Origin: Diaporthe sp. PMI_573
Lineage: Eukaryota > Ascomycota > Sordariomycetes > Diaporthales > Diaporthaceae
Direction of reading: 5' to 3'
NCBI GenBank assembly: GCA_021399435.1
Contig: JAJTUP010000092.1
Span: 62,001 to 126,000 of the forward strand
Length of the DNA: 64,000 bases
Shown: positions 53,641-64,000 of the stretch, piece by piece
Position numbering within the stretch: the stretch's first letter is position 1
Layout: the number at the start of each line of letters is the position of its first letter
The notes under the pieces: model-generated
The model's database searches: none
Seen by the model: only the letters and a program-made list of their open reading frames with translations
What the model was told of the DNA's origin: nothing
Made by a program: the position numbers and the translations under genes

Positions 53641-54729
53641 GGGGTTTTCTGTTGCGTTGAATGGAGATGGCCGGATGAAGATCTGGGAGGTTGGGCACAG
53701 GTGGAGCAACGACGCAGAGCATCTGGGGCCTTAGGGGCTTGGGCGCCTGGCGGCCAAGCCCCACCCGATTGGCTCACGAGCCGCGCCCCTGGGGACCAGA
53801 CTGACCCGGCTTTGAATCACTTAATTCCCACGAGACATCATACATGCTGCAATCAACACATGGTCAAGCACACATAATGATAGACCCATACATCACATCA
53901 TAATCAGAACCTCGACATTGGCGGACAGAATGAGAGGGAACTACATAAGTAAGTCATGGTTTACATCTAAAAACTACTAGAAGTCAGGTATACAACCCAG
54001 GGCATTACTCTCACGTGCCAGCCGGGTTTCGATTGCGATCTTTTGCAAGCCGCTTCGTCATCTCATCCTTGGACGACGTCATTGCTGCCAAGAGCACTTC
54101 TTGTAGATCCTCCCTGCCCGGCCGAGATATCGCTCCCACAGCGGCAGCCGAAGCCATGCTCCGCGGACCAGAAAGTCTTGGTGGCCCGCGTGTCCGGGCT
54201 ACCAGCCCGCTTCCCCATGTGGACAGGTTGGCCCAGGATTTGGTCGTTGCAGGTGTTGCTTTTGCCTCCTCGCGCGTACGAGAACCGTTGGTGTTGGGAG
54301 GAAGGGGGAGTCTCTGGTGGGGCAACGTGGAATCAATCCTACGGTTGGTGACGTACCACCGGTCTAGCTAGTGGTGCTTTCGGTGCTTCCTCTATCACTT
54401 GGACTTCTCATTGTGTTGCCATGGATGGCACAAAGGGGCGTAGAGATGTCTCCAAGAAGTTTGCGAGATGCCTCCCGGGCCTCAGGATCCATGTCTTCCT
54501 GGTCGTCTGCCACAGCACTGACCGGCGAGTACTGTGAGAGATCCCGGAGCTTAGAAAGACCAGGGCATGCTATGCTGGTGTACACACGGTTCTGCCAGTC
54601 TGTCAGGACGTTTGGAGACTCCAGGCTGCCCACAGCCAACATGCGCAGTTGCCACTTTGTGAGGTGGAGGGGAGCGATGGTACCATGGTGGATCTCATCT
54701 GCCCCGTAGTGCAGCCCCGGGCCACTCTC
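53641..54729. other. Spacer with unassigned minus-strand frames (54011-54720)
   Basis: To 54000 this is promoter/spacer of the HNH gene. On the minus strand 54720-54364 reads a coding-like segment (LTKWQLRMLAVGSLESPNVL, then VYTSIACPGLSKLRDL) ending STESTTS. A second frame at 54325-54011 ends in MTKRLAKDRNRNPAGT. They could be exons of one small gene, but no splice joins them without a stop. No family is recognised. Confidence 0.3.
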
Positions 54730-55860
54730 ACCGAAAACGAGATGAGTTGCTTAGCCAAAACACTGGTTTGCAGATCTTATTCGCCGTCTGCGACCATGTC
54801 ATGTCTGAGTGCAATGAGTACAAGCAATGGAAGGAGAAGAAGGCAAAAGCAAGGAAACCATTACCACCAAGCCCAAATGAGGACAGTACGACAGAGTGGG
54901 ACCGATTTTATGATCTTGCCACGCACGGAGAAAAGGTCCAATCCAGATGTCTCTCTGCTCTGAAGGAGGTGGTACGTTGCTGGGGTCGAGATGCCGTCCA
55001 GCATTATCAGTTGGCTTCCAAAGGGGAGAAATACTGCAACCAACTTCGTGCCGCGGCACGTCAAGTCCATCCGTTCGAAGAGGCTGTCGTTGGGTTGGAC
55101 TGGTCAATGCAATGATCGACTAATGCGACCCGGGCGGCGTCTACTGAGGGATTCCGTAGATCCCATCGAGCAAGGCGACTTGGAGAACCTGAGGACTTGG
55201 TCACGTCAAGATCCTGTTCCATATCAAAAGCTGGCTCTTGCAGACTTACCTGACGGCCTTGCCTTTGACAAGTTCGGTCTTATAGTCCACAAGAAACACG
55301 CTGCCTCGTTGCCGGAGCCCGACAGCACCGGTACTTCTGAGTTGCCGGCGTCTGACAATGCCAACAATATCAACACCGCCGCGCCGTCTGCCTCGGCCCG
55401 AAATGGCGGGACCGGCTCTCCGAAGCCATCCACCTTGCCCGAAGCCGAAAATGCCGACGTCGCGCAGCAAAGAGCCGGAACTAACGTCACGGACGGGTCA
55501 GTATCTTTGGAAACGAGTTCGGCGAATCCTGACGATATTCTCGTGAACGAGGTCATCGAAGGCTTCATGGCTAGCATAACGGAAGAGCAGGGGGATGAAC
55601 TGACGTTGCTCGATCAACCCGGTCAGCATCCCCAGTTGGGTTCAAGCCAACGAGAACTCCACGATGACAACTCCGACAGTTCCGGCTTGTCCGACCCGCC
55701 TAGCGAAATAGACTTGGATCGGGAAACCGATGGCAGCACCGACCCCGTCCGACGAGCTGCGAGACTCCGAGTATGGCTCAGATTTTGTCAACAGACATCA
55801 GTCCTCCCCCGACCATGGGCAAGAATCGCGCGTAGCTCGGAAAGATTACAGTAATATGCA
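54730..55860 (+). pseudogene. Broken hypothetical gene upstream of, and perhaps part of, the JmjC gene
   Basis: From about 54747 one frame reads NTGLQILFAVCDHVMSECNE, DRFYDLATHGEKVQSRCLSA, and LASKGEKYCNQLRAAARQVH to a TGA at 55113, continuing as NATRAASTEGFRRSHRA. The sequence then shifts frame to QGDLENLRTWSRQDP, PYQKLALADLPDGLAFDKFG and an acidic Ser/Asp linker ending PVRRAARLR near 55770. The JmjC frame starts here in the third frame. One stop (possibly CGA to TGA) and two frame changes are thus needed for a single large protein. The helical N-terminal part and its family are not recognised. Confidence 0.45.
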
Positions 55861-57428
55861 GACCAAGGAGAGGAGGCCCAAACGCACGAAGCCAATCAAA
55901 GACTCTGGACCGTGTTGTCTCGCACCCGAACCGTTTCTATCAGCTCTGGATGATCCGTCTACATTCCACCAGAGTTTGATAGTGAAGTATGCTGCTTCCG
56001 CAGAGAAGCTTTGCTACGACCACTGCCAAGTTCTCACCAAACTGATGACGGAGATGCTCGTCGCACAAATAGCAACAGTCGAGCAGGTGGAGCCGGCATT
56101 TCTCGATCCCGCTGACCACGTGGTTTCTCGCCGACGTTCGCCCAGCATCAGCTCTCCCGACGAGCCTCTTTCCAAGAGGCCGCGGCTTGCCGATCCATTG
56201 CCACTCGCCAACCCGGCTTCGCCAAGCTCAACTGAGCGTCGACCAGCCATCAATAAGACGACTGATGAGGACTTCCGAAACCAAGTCCTATCTGCATTGC
56301 AGAAGCGGCCATCGACGGGATCACCTCAGACCCACGGCGAGAAGAACGACGAGATCACCCGGCGAATATTACAGAAGGCTAAACCGCCCGAAGCGGACGA
56401 GGCACTCTTTCTAAATGGAGAGGAAGCGAAAAGTCAGGCCGAGGGAGACTGGCCCCCTGATATTCCCATCTTCACCACAGACCAACAGCAGTTCCAATGG
56501 ACCGGCACAGACCGTCCGATCGTTGAGTTCCTTGGTTTAATTGAGGATATCGGTCAGTCGGTCTCCGTTCAGATCCCGTCTATATCCGCCACTTCCCCAT
56601 CATACCAGCTGCGGGCATTTAAAGAAGTCCGAGCCCTGTTTCTCGACCGAAAAGCCACCAAAGTACCCTGGAACCTTCTCGATTTTCGCAGTCCTTTACT
56701 GCATTCGATCCTTCCGAAATTTTTGTCGGGCAGGAACTGTCTACTTCTTTCTCGAATTCAAGATGTATTGCTGCAGCAGCAGGGAGGTAGTGCTGAGAGA
56801 ACGGTAGCCTCCACGTCTGAGTGGAACCAGTGGAAAGAGGTGCATGAATGGAGTATTTTGACTCAGGGGGGCCACAACACGTCACCGCATACCGATGGCA
56901 TCCGTGCCACGTGGCTTACCGCCCAGGAACAACCGCTTGACCAAGAACGAGCAGCTTGGATGGCCGATCCGCAACACTACGTCGATGGCCAATGGAGATA
57001 TTTCGTCCTGAAGCCCGGGTACACGGCAGCCTTCCTTCCAGGCCTCGTCCACCACGTTTTCCGCCTATCAGACCATGTCAATGACCTGCAGACATTGATG
57101 CTTGGTGGCCACTTTCTTCGGTGGTCTGATATCAAGCATTGGATACAGGCTGTCGTCGACCAGATAAAACACCCAGACATCACCAACGAAGACATCAAAC
57201 GAACTGCTCCTGTCTATGTTGAAGCCGTAGCGAAATTGGTCCATCTCAGGCAAGCAGACGGAAGGGTGGCAGAGCTTGGGGGCCAGGGCGCAGTTGATGG
57301 GTTCTTCGCCCTCTTGGAGGTAAGTGGATCACCGCACCCAGTAGCAGACGACTAACTAACTATCTTAGGAATTCCGGAAGATGACGAGTCGCCACACACT
57401 TCCAAGTCGACGACAGAAGCAGAGATAA
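55730..57428 (+). CDS. JmjC-domain protein (Fe(II)/2-oxoglutarate oxygenase fold)
   Basis: Exons are 55730-57319 and 57369-57428. The 49-bp intron (GTAAGT...ACTAACTAAC...TTAG) replaces an early stop, giving 549 residues. The C-terminal half is JmjC-like: TQGGHNTSPHTDGIRATW holds the HxD metal pair (His387, Asp389), and the region after YFVLKPGYTAAFLPGLVHHV holds the distal His (441 or 442), followed by QTLMLGGHFLRWSDIKHW. The N-terminal half is low-complexity with basic clusters. Family members hydroxylate or demethylate proteins, including histones, but this fungal subgroup is uncharacterised. The ATG at 55730 is the first in frame, yet the segment just upstream in other frames looks like the rest of the protein, so the gene may be truncated. 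Confidence 0.68.
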
Positions 57429-57821
57429 AATCAGCAGATCTGTCGAGACAGCGCCACTCGGACCTAAGAGGCCCGCATATGGAGCCCGGTGTCTGGTGAT
57501 TGAGGCAAGCACGTCTATCCATTCTTCGCTTCTGTCAAGGTATGTTGTCACGATTCCTAGAGTCAGGAATTCGAAAATAGCGATGCCGATGCTGGCAACG
57601 TCAGTTCCTCGTCGCTGGTCCTTCGCGAGCAGACCTCGTCAGCGAAGTTTCTCAAGATAGGATTTTGGGTTATTGAAACTAAATACACAGACGATAAAAG
57701 CTATTACAGTACAGTAGAGACCGAAATCAGTGTCCAAGTTTTGGATGTTGAAGTGTTTTGGGCACGGACCAGTTTATGGCGCAGTACAGCTTTACTTATT
57801 TTGACGCTTCAATTACGTTCG
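57429..57821. other. No gene; convergent spacer
   Basis: About 390 bases between the convergent JmjC and HET genes. No gene or repeat is visible. Confidence 0.5.
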
Positions 57822-59649
57822 TTAAACAATGGCAGCCATCCACATATGAAAGTCTTCTGCGAGACGCCAACTATACTCTCCTTCTTGCCCTTTAGGATTA
57901 CGAACAGTTCCCAGTCTCTGATACTTAGGCACAGGCCCAATACTTGGGTCGATGCCATCGACTTCACCTATCCTCTTTAGTAACAGGCCGTACGACCGCG
58001 TCACAGCAAGCACCGTGGCTGGGCCGTGATAACTCTCGGTCGTGATATCGAGACATGCCCAGGCAGTGACTCGATCATGTGAGGTCTCGACTCCATGGGT
58101 CACTGCTACCCTCCTTCCCTCCGCCGGCACCCCAGCTTCAGCAATCGCTTGGCTCTCGTAGTCCAGCCAGGCGTGGAGTATGGGCCCATCCAAGATTTGC
58201 ATCCTGCAATCCCCATAAGTGGGTGCCAGGCGCAGTACGGACTTGTAAGAATGGTCGAACACCGGCCGTCGGGCTCTCGTATCCTCCATAAATGGTGGGT
58301 TGTCATCCTCATCATTGCCGGCCATGTCTTTGACGGGTCCGGTAATCGAAAGCCATGACCAGGTGGGTGCCTGCTCTCCATTCACCACTGGCGCTCGCGT
58401 CCAGCAGTTACCTGTTGAGGCGTGCCGCTCCCAGAGTAGACCGCGATTCAGATCCTCTCTCCATAGGCCGTAGATATACTCCGATTTCGTCACTATCTTT
58501 ATCTGATCAACTACGCCGCGAATGGCAACCGGCCTGTCAGTTTCGATGGTTAAGGATCGGGAGGTGTAGTCGCTGAGACACATAGACCAAGCCCTCCACA
58601 TGTGTTTGTGTCCCGAACCACTGCGAGACTTCATATCAATGATCCGCTTCTGATTATCCGGCTTACTTTCACGAGTCAAGTTCCCGAATATAATAGGTCC
58701 CCCCAAGGCAGCAATGAAGGAGCAGCACTCCCACATGATCATGCCGGGATCGAGAAAGTGGATGACACGCGGCGAGAGCTGCCGCTCCTGAAGACACCAG
58801 GCTCGAGAACCCAGTGGACCGCTCTCAAGCAGTGCCATCCACGGGCTGTCGGAGACGGTCTTCCAACTTCCGGTGTTTATGGTGTCTACCACCCACCCTT
58901 CGGCTTCTTCGCCGCCGTAGCCACAGTTCGTCCATAGGGGATTGTCTGGCGTTTCAGGGATGTTGATTGAGATGGTGCAAAATGCACATCGGTAGATTTG
59001 CGCCATGAGTTTGGACTCGGCGTCCCAGTCGCTCTTAGAGTCCTTCAGTGTGTCAGTACAGGGATTTGGTTTTCACACTACCTGTAATGGTAAGAGTAAT
59101 GCCAACCTGTATTATGCAAAAGGAATCGATCCAGAGATATCGTACGCCCAGCCAATGGCAGATATCGACCGCAAAACGATACGTCTTGGAAAGTTTCTCC
59201 GTTTCAATACCATCCATACGAGCCTGTAGGGTACAGCTTTTGGTTGTTAAGTCAAGCCGTGGATCGTTTTGAGAAGCCCACCGATGACTCAAGGCGACAT
59301 AATTGCTGTCGCCTATAGCTGTCTGGCGAGTGTCGATTAAATGCAGCTTTTGGGTGGGACCTTGCGGCAAATGTCTCGTCGTGATGGGTCCTAGATCAAG
59401 CAGCCTCGACGGTAAGAAAGAACTTTGTCCCAGAGGCTTGTTCATTTCGCTGCAGAGATCATCATGGGCTCGACACTCGCGGAGCCATTCAAGCGGCTCT
59501 TCTGGTAAAGACTCGGAAGCGAGGCCAGTTCGAGCCGCGTGTGGCTTGTATGTGACTGGGCCTGACTTATCCATAGCATGGCCGGGATGATAGTCGACAA
59601 AACTCTGCAACTGAGGCCTCAAGAGGCGCATATCGATATAATCGAACAT
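57822..59649 (-). CDS. HET-domain protein (heterokaryon incompatibility family)
   Basis: Exons are 59649-59107 and 59042-57822, joined across a 64-bp intron (GTTGGC...CTGACACACTGAAG) that restores CIIQDSKSDWDAES, giving 587 residues. The HET domain shows its three landmarks in order: NYVALSHRWA (about 120), YLWIDSFCIIQD (about 175) and RAWCLQERQLSPRVIHF (about 245). The C-terminal part has AWSMCLSDYTSRSLT and LAPTWSW-like features of the family and no extra repeat domain. HET proteins trigger cell death on allorecognition or act in immunity-like responses; the trigger here is unknown. The frame is intact. Confidence 0.88.
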
Positions 59650-59995
59650 TGAATGATCTATAACTCCGGTGCTTTCGTGTACTGGTATATCTTCCGACTC
59701 TCAGGTTTGTGATGTCCGTCGTGTTGCGGTGTGTTCTTAAGATTAGGTAGGCTCGGAGCAGTTTTAAATTTGACTTGTTTCCCCCCGCCCACCTTGGTGC
59801 CTGATTCGAGCCGTGAAATGGGATGTGATTCGTCAGGTGGTTGATCGGGCTGGACGGCGTGGAAGTCGCTAACTTGGACACTGATTTCGGTCTCCACTGT
59901 ATGTACAACCTTGAAGGAGATTAGGACATATCCTGAGAAGTGTACTGGTAATCAAGTATAGCTGCCCTTTCGGCTCAGCCGCCGGGCGTAATAAA

Positions 59996-60026
59996 GTGTG
60001 TGTATGTGTGTGTATGTGTGTGTATA
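59996..60026. repeat. GTGTGTAT microsatellite
   Basis: About four units of GTGTGTAT, marking the edge between normal DNA and the AT-rich tract to the right. Confidence 0.85.
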
Positions 60027-60029
60027 GCA

Positions 60030-62478
60030 TTATAAAGCTTTTTAGCATTTAACTATGTATTATTTTTATATTTTACTGAATAGCAGATATTGTTTTTTTT
60101 ATATAAGATAGGTTTTCTATTTTTGAAGACTAGTATTAATTATAAGAATAATATTTCTTTAAGTATAATTAATATTAATTAGATATAGTTTTATTTTAAT
60201 AATTACTTTTAAAATATTTATAGCTTGCTGGTATTTATAATAATTATACTAAACCTTTGTAGGGTTTAGTAGGTAACCTGTAGGGTTTATATTATTAATA
60301 CGGTATAGAGGCGATATTTAACTATTCTATATAAAATATAATGATTTTGCGAGTATAATTACTAGCTGTAAGGCTATCTAGTTGTTAAACTAAATACTTA
60401 GATTAACGACTAAAAAATCTATTTTATAAAAGCTATTTACTATAGTAATAACTATATCCTTATATAGTTTAATTCTTTAGTAGCTTGTTGGCATATAAGG
60501 CGAGCTGGCAATCTATAGTGTAAGGCTTAATGATTTATTTATTAAACTTGGCTTACTAGGCTTATAGGTAAGTTTTGTAAGCCTAATCTTAATCTTAAGT
60601 TTTAGCTTATCTTATAACTTTATATTTTAGTACTAAATGGTTTATAAATAGTACTTATAAGGTGCTTATAACTAAATTATATTATATTAAGTTTTATAAC
60701 ACTTCTTATAACTAAATATATCTTATAATAATCTTATAATCCTACTAGTAGGGCTTTAAGTAAGAGCTTAAAATAAAGGGATTATATAGTTTTAAGCCTT
60801 TAATAAAATATAAATATATAAGTAATTAGGTAAGGGGATAAGTATTTCCTTAAGGGTTTAAAAGATATATAATAGGCTCTACTTTTTAGTAAAGCTAATA
60901 TTATAATAGTTGTAAATTTAGCTTATAGTTTCTTTAAGGTTTTTAAGAGGGTTTTAAGCTTTTTCCTCTTATTATAATACCTCTTCTTTTTTAATTATTA
61001 ATAGCAACTTAAGTAATTATCTTTATATTATCTTAAGACTATATTAAAATTAAACTTATATTAAATAAGCTAATATTAATAGCTTAATAAGGCTAAAAAG
61101 TAATAAAAGGGGAGGAAAAAAGGAAAATTATAAGAATTAAAAAGTTAGTAATTTACCTTTAATTTTACATTAAGGGAAATAAAATAAAAGCTATAATATA
61201 AGATAATAGTTGTTAAAAACACCTAGATTAGGGGGCAGAGGGCTAAGGGTAGGGGAACATAGTAAGGCTGTAGTCAAGATATTCTTCAACACCTCACAGA
61301 GAACAAATTCAAGGAAGGAGGAGGCAAGCTAGGTGTAGGAGGGAAAAAGTTGATCTGACTGAAGAACTAGCTATCTATCTGAGAGGAAAAGGCTAGGTAT
61401 ATATACATAGAAGGTTCGGACCTTCGGAGAGGTATATTCCTCCGGCGGAGAGAATAATGACTCGAGAAAAACAGGGGCTAGAAAGAGAAATGGGAAAGGG
61501 CGGAAGGAATAACTCCGATAAGAAGATTCTGTCAAGCTAGGCTAGCTGGTTTCTCCACTTATATCTAGAGGCTTGCATAGATAGCCTATTCTTTCTGAAG
61601 GAGGCGGATAGGGGCTGAGGGAGGCTGGAAGGGCTTTGAAGGGGCTGAAGGAGGCTGAAGGGGTCTGGGGGTCTGAAGGAGGCTGTTTATAACAATAGTG
61701 CTAAACTGTATCTTTTATAGCTAAGCTATATGTAAGGTGCTCTCTTATAAGACTAATTAACTTAGCTTTTAAAAGAACCTTAAAAGCTTCTTAAAGTTAT
61801 TATTAAAAGAAAAATAAGGTATAATAAGTAATTAAAAGCAAATTAAAAGCATAAAAAATAATAAAAAAAATTAAAATAAACCTTAATTAGTAGGTTAAAA
61901 GTAAAGCTAATAGTTGTAAATTAAAGAAATTATTACTAAGTTAAAGGCCTAAGTAATAAGGCTTTTAAGGAGTAATTAAGTAAATTAGTGCTACTAGCTC
62001 TAAGTAACCTACCTAAGGGCTATAATAAAGGCCTAAGGCATACCTTCTGGGGAGGAAGGTATAATTGTAAGGACCTATGCGTAGCAGCCATGTGCTGGTG
62101 GCTAAGTGCTTAAAATAGGGAGCAATTGCCCTATAAGTCACTAGTAAGAGGGGCAAGAATCAGTCTTATACCAACATACCCCCTATACTATAACTCCCTC
62201 TACAAGGCTTCTAGTGTCTATTGTACCTAGTGAACCTATACCTTACAATAAGCTATAAGTTATAAAGCTTACTTTTATAAAAAGGTTTAAGATTTAATTA
62301 AGTATAATCTTATTCAAATTTATAATAACTAATACTTCTAATAGTAAAATACTTAAAAGCCTTAAGATTAACTTAAAAAATAAGTAAATACTATTTAAGC
62401 ACTTAAGTCTTTTTTATTATAATTATTATTAATAAAGTACTTAAGTAAATAAGGATAAATTATAATTCCTACTACTTA
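60030..62478. repeat. 2.4-kb AT-rich tract, RIP-mutated repeats
   Basis: Nearly continuous TA-rich sequence (TTATAA, TTAAG, AATTAA words), almost no CpG, stops in all frames, and no gene. It is interrupted by a GC-richer island at about 61230-61690 that ends in purine-rich GGCTGAAGG repeats, and by the LTR-like block at 62066-62176. The pattern fits nested transposons mutated by RIP to different degrees. Confidence 0.7.
62066..62176 (+). mobile_element. Candidate LTR (111 bp) with adjacent polypurine tract
   Basis: A block of higher complexity in the AT tract begins TGTAAGGACC and ends TATACCAACA (TG...CA). Just before it lies a purine run GGGGAGGAAGG, as a polypurine tract lies before a 3' LTR. 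Flanking 5-mers (ATAAT, TACCC) do not match, as expected if this is the 3' LTR of an element whose 5' end is lost. Internal CA to TA changes look RIP-like. Tentative. Confidence 0.35.
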
Positions 62479-62810
62479 TGTGGAATGGGTGGTAGCAATA
62501 GCGATGGCCGAAGGCGTCGGTCCGAAGCGGACCGCTGCAGCTGGCCACTTCTGGCTGGCAGGCTGCGGATGGCTGCTTAGTCATCCCAGGCAGCCAATTG
62601 GCAGCAAGGACGCTTGGACCGACTGCTGGCCCGTGCACACCGTAGATTAGTCAGCCTTCTGGCTGCACCCTACTTGGGCGCTTCGCCGCCCACGAAGGGG
62701 TCAGCCAGAAGCACAACAGACACACCAGACAGACCCACCGAATTGAAGCTATCAAGTAGCCACTTCGGTAACCCCTTCGAGTAATTACTCGTTTACGTGC
62801 CCAACCAACA
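62479..62810 (-). mobile_element. Solo LTR, 332 bp, same family as 49705, target duplication ACTTA
   Basis: On the plus strand it reads TGTGGAATGGG...CCAACCAACA, the complement of the element at 49705. It is flanked by ACTTA at 62474-62478 and 62811-62815. Relative to copy 1 it differs by scattered substitutions, a few bases in CTGTCTGGTGTGTCTGTTG, and one fewer GCTATC unit near the 3' end. GC-rich inside an AT-rich context. Solo LTR. Confidence 0.9.
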
Positions 62811-63189
62811 ACTTATAAATATAATATATAATATAATAATTATTTTTTAATTTATAACAATAATAAATAAGTATTATTAAGTAATATAAGCTTAGTTGGT
62901 TGTCACGTCCAGTTTTCCCCCCAGTCCAGCGAATGCGTAGCACCTAAGAACCAACCGTGCCGCCCTCGCTTCTTTGTTCTTACTATCGAATCCTTCTGGA
63001 TATCTCCCGTCCGCAAGCATCAATCTTGCCAGAGTCTTGTGCTCCACGCTGTGGGCACCACTCTCAAGTGCAATGGTCAACCAAGCGCGACACCGTGTTT
63101 CGGCGGGTCTTCTCATTGCCCTTTCGATGGCGGTCGCTCTAGTCTGGGTATGATGTACCTCGCGCATCACACCAGGGCTGCCCCTTAAG
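62811..63189. other. AT-rich flank, then unassigned minus-strand frame
   Basis: 62811-62890 is AT-rich. 63130-62892 on the minus strand reads a coding-like segment (LARLMLADGRYPEGFDSKNK, ARLVLRCYAFAGLGGKL) that may be the last exon of an unrecognised gene. No family is named. Confidence 0.3.
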
Positions 63190-64000
63190 CTTGTGCTGAC
63201 TGACGGGCAAGGTCTGGCGGCACTCATACACCGCAACAGCCCCCACGGGTCTGAAATCGATTTCGGCCACGTACGACTCAACAATCACCATCACCCAGGG
63301 CACAGCGTCCGAGGCCGGCGACCGCCCGCTCATCACTTACGTGTACAGCGAGAGCCAAGAAGCCCGGCGGAACCTCAAGTTCTTCATCGCCCACGGCCTG
63401 CACGCCGAGGCCGACTTTGTCTTCATTTTCAACGGCGAGACCGACGCCGACTCCCTGCTTCCCGACGCCCCGGGGATCCGGTCCGTCCGCCGGAGCAATA
63501 CCTGCTACGACCTTGGCTCGCATGCCGAGGTCCTCTTGAAGGATGACTTGTGGCGCCGGTACAGCCGGTTCATCCTGATGAACGCCAGTGTGCGCGGTCC
63601 TTTCATGCCGACGTGGGCTGATGGTTTCTGCTGGACGGAGAGGTTTGCTGTCCAAGATTACGCACGAGGTAAAAGTACGCACTTGATCTAGCCTCTCATA
63701 TCTACTACTTTCGTCCGCGTGCATGTTGCAAAGGGGGGGAGTCAAACCGTTGACGAATTCTGACCTCTCGAATTAGCTCGCCGGTATTGCGCTCAACTGC
63801 TGGCCGACGCCGCACGTGCAGTCCATTGTATAGGCAACCGACAGCGAGGGCCTGTCACTACTCCTACACCTGCCGCCTACGAGCCCACGACATGATGAAT
63901 GGATGGAGACGCTCTTCTCGCACGCAGACGACTTTCCCCGGCCAGAGGGCTACAAGCCGAGCGGCGCGAACTGGGTCGAAAAGGGGCTGTCGCAGTGCTT
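63190..64000 (+). pseudogene. Glycosyltransferase-like hypothetical gene, broken, runs off the window
   Basis: From about 63215 the frame reads RPLITYVYSESQEARRNLKF, LHAEADFVFIFNG, CYDLGSHAEVLL, RYSRFILMNASVRGPFMPTW and ADGFCWTERF, typical of a conserved protein that resembles polysaccharide-related glycosyltransferases, though I cannot name the family. After a probable intron (donor near 63669, acceptor near 63776) it continues IALNCWPTPHVQSIV, a TAG at 63831, then ATDSEGLSLLL to the window end. The stop sits where Trp would fit (TGG to TAG). The phase across the intron does not match, a second lesion. No start codon was found; an earlier exon is expected. Confidence 0.5.

Noticed and set aside
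60030..62478. Centromere or mitochondrial insertion as the source of the AT-rich tract
   Set aside because: No mitochondrial genes can be read, and composition plus the embedded LTR-like block fit RIP-mutated transposons. A centromere cannot be judged from 2.4 kb.
49705..62810. A 13-kb transposon with 330-bp terminal inverted repeats
   Set aside because: Each copy has its own different 5-bp target duplication and TG...CA ends, so they are two independent LTR insertions, not the ends of one element.
1..64000. A Starship-type giant element or CRISPR array
   Set aside because: No tyrosine-recombinase (DUF3435) captain, no terminal repeats at element scale, and no regularly spaced direct repeats. 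The solo LTRs explain the mobile signal.

Overview
The window is from a filamentous ascomycete (Pezizomycotina, most likely a Sordariomycete). The evidence is gene-dense GC-rich blocks with short introns (about 45-100 bp, GT...CTRAY...YAG), cut by AT-rich tracts of the kind left by repeat-induced point mutation (RIP), plus families typical of this group: a RID-type cytosine methyltransferase, a HET-domain protein, an HNH protein, SAT4/rhodopsin-like and fungal aminoglycoside-phosphotransferase-like proteins. A secreted pectin methylesterase and a small secreted cysteine-rich protein fit a plant-associated lifestyle. Species cannot be named from the sequence.

Layout. 0-10.4 kb is a graveyard: a Baeyer-Villiger-type monooxygenase with ten in-frame stops and no frameshift, a conserved fungal gene with two stops, a RIP-degraded repeat (6.5-8 kb) and a decayed SAT4-family gene, with one intact small secreted cysteine-rich gene among them. 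12.9-17.1 kb holds a divergent cytochrome P450 / MFS transporter pair, followed by an imperfect tandem repeat. 17.8-25.4 kb holds a phosphotransferase-like gene, a hypothetical gene, an intact ubiquitin C-terminal hydrolase tail to tail with an ankyrin-repeat gene, and a broken Myb/SANT-like gene. 27-31.5 kb holds two proteins with restriction-endonuclease-like features. 33.2-37.3 kb holds an intact, unusually long RID homologue, the enzyme class required for RIP in Neurospora. 37.5-48.8 kb is a core block: pectin methylesterase, EAF transcription elongation factor, an F-BAR/RhoGAP protein (Rgd1-like) and aspartate-semialdehyde dehydrogenase.

At about 49.5 kb the character changes. A tRNA-Gly(GCC) gene sits in an AT-rich tract, and 166 bp upstream of it is a 329-bp solo LTR with perfect 5-bp target-site duplications. 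A second solo LTR of the same family, in opposite orientation and with its own duplication, lies at 62.5-62.8 kb. Between them are a multiply frameshifted pseudogene, an HNH-domain gene, a JmjC-domain gene with a broken upstream part, a HET-domain gene and a 2.4-kb AT-rich tract with a probable second LTR remnant. The window ends in a degraded glycosyltransferase-like gene. The window thus pairs a gene of the RIP machinery with several apparent RIP fossils and transposon remains.
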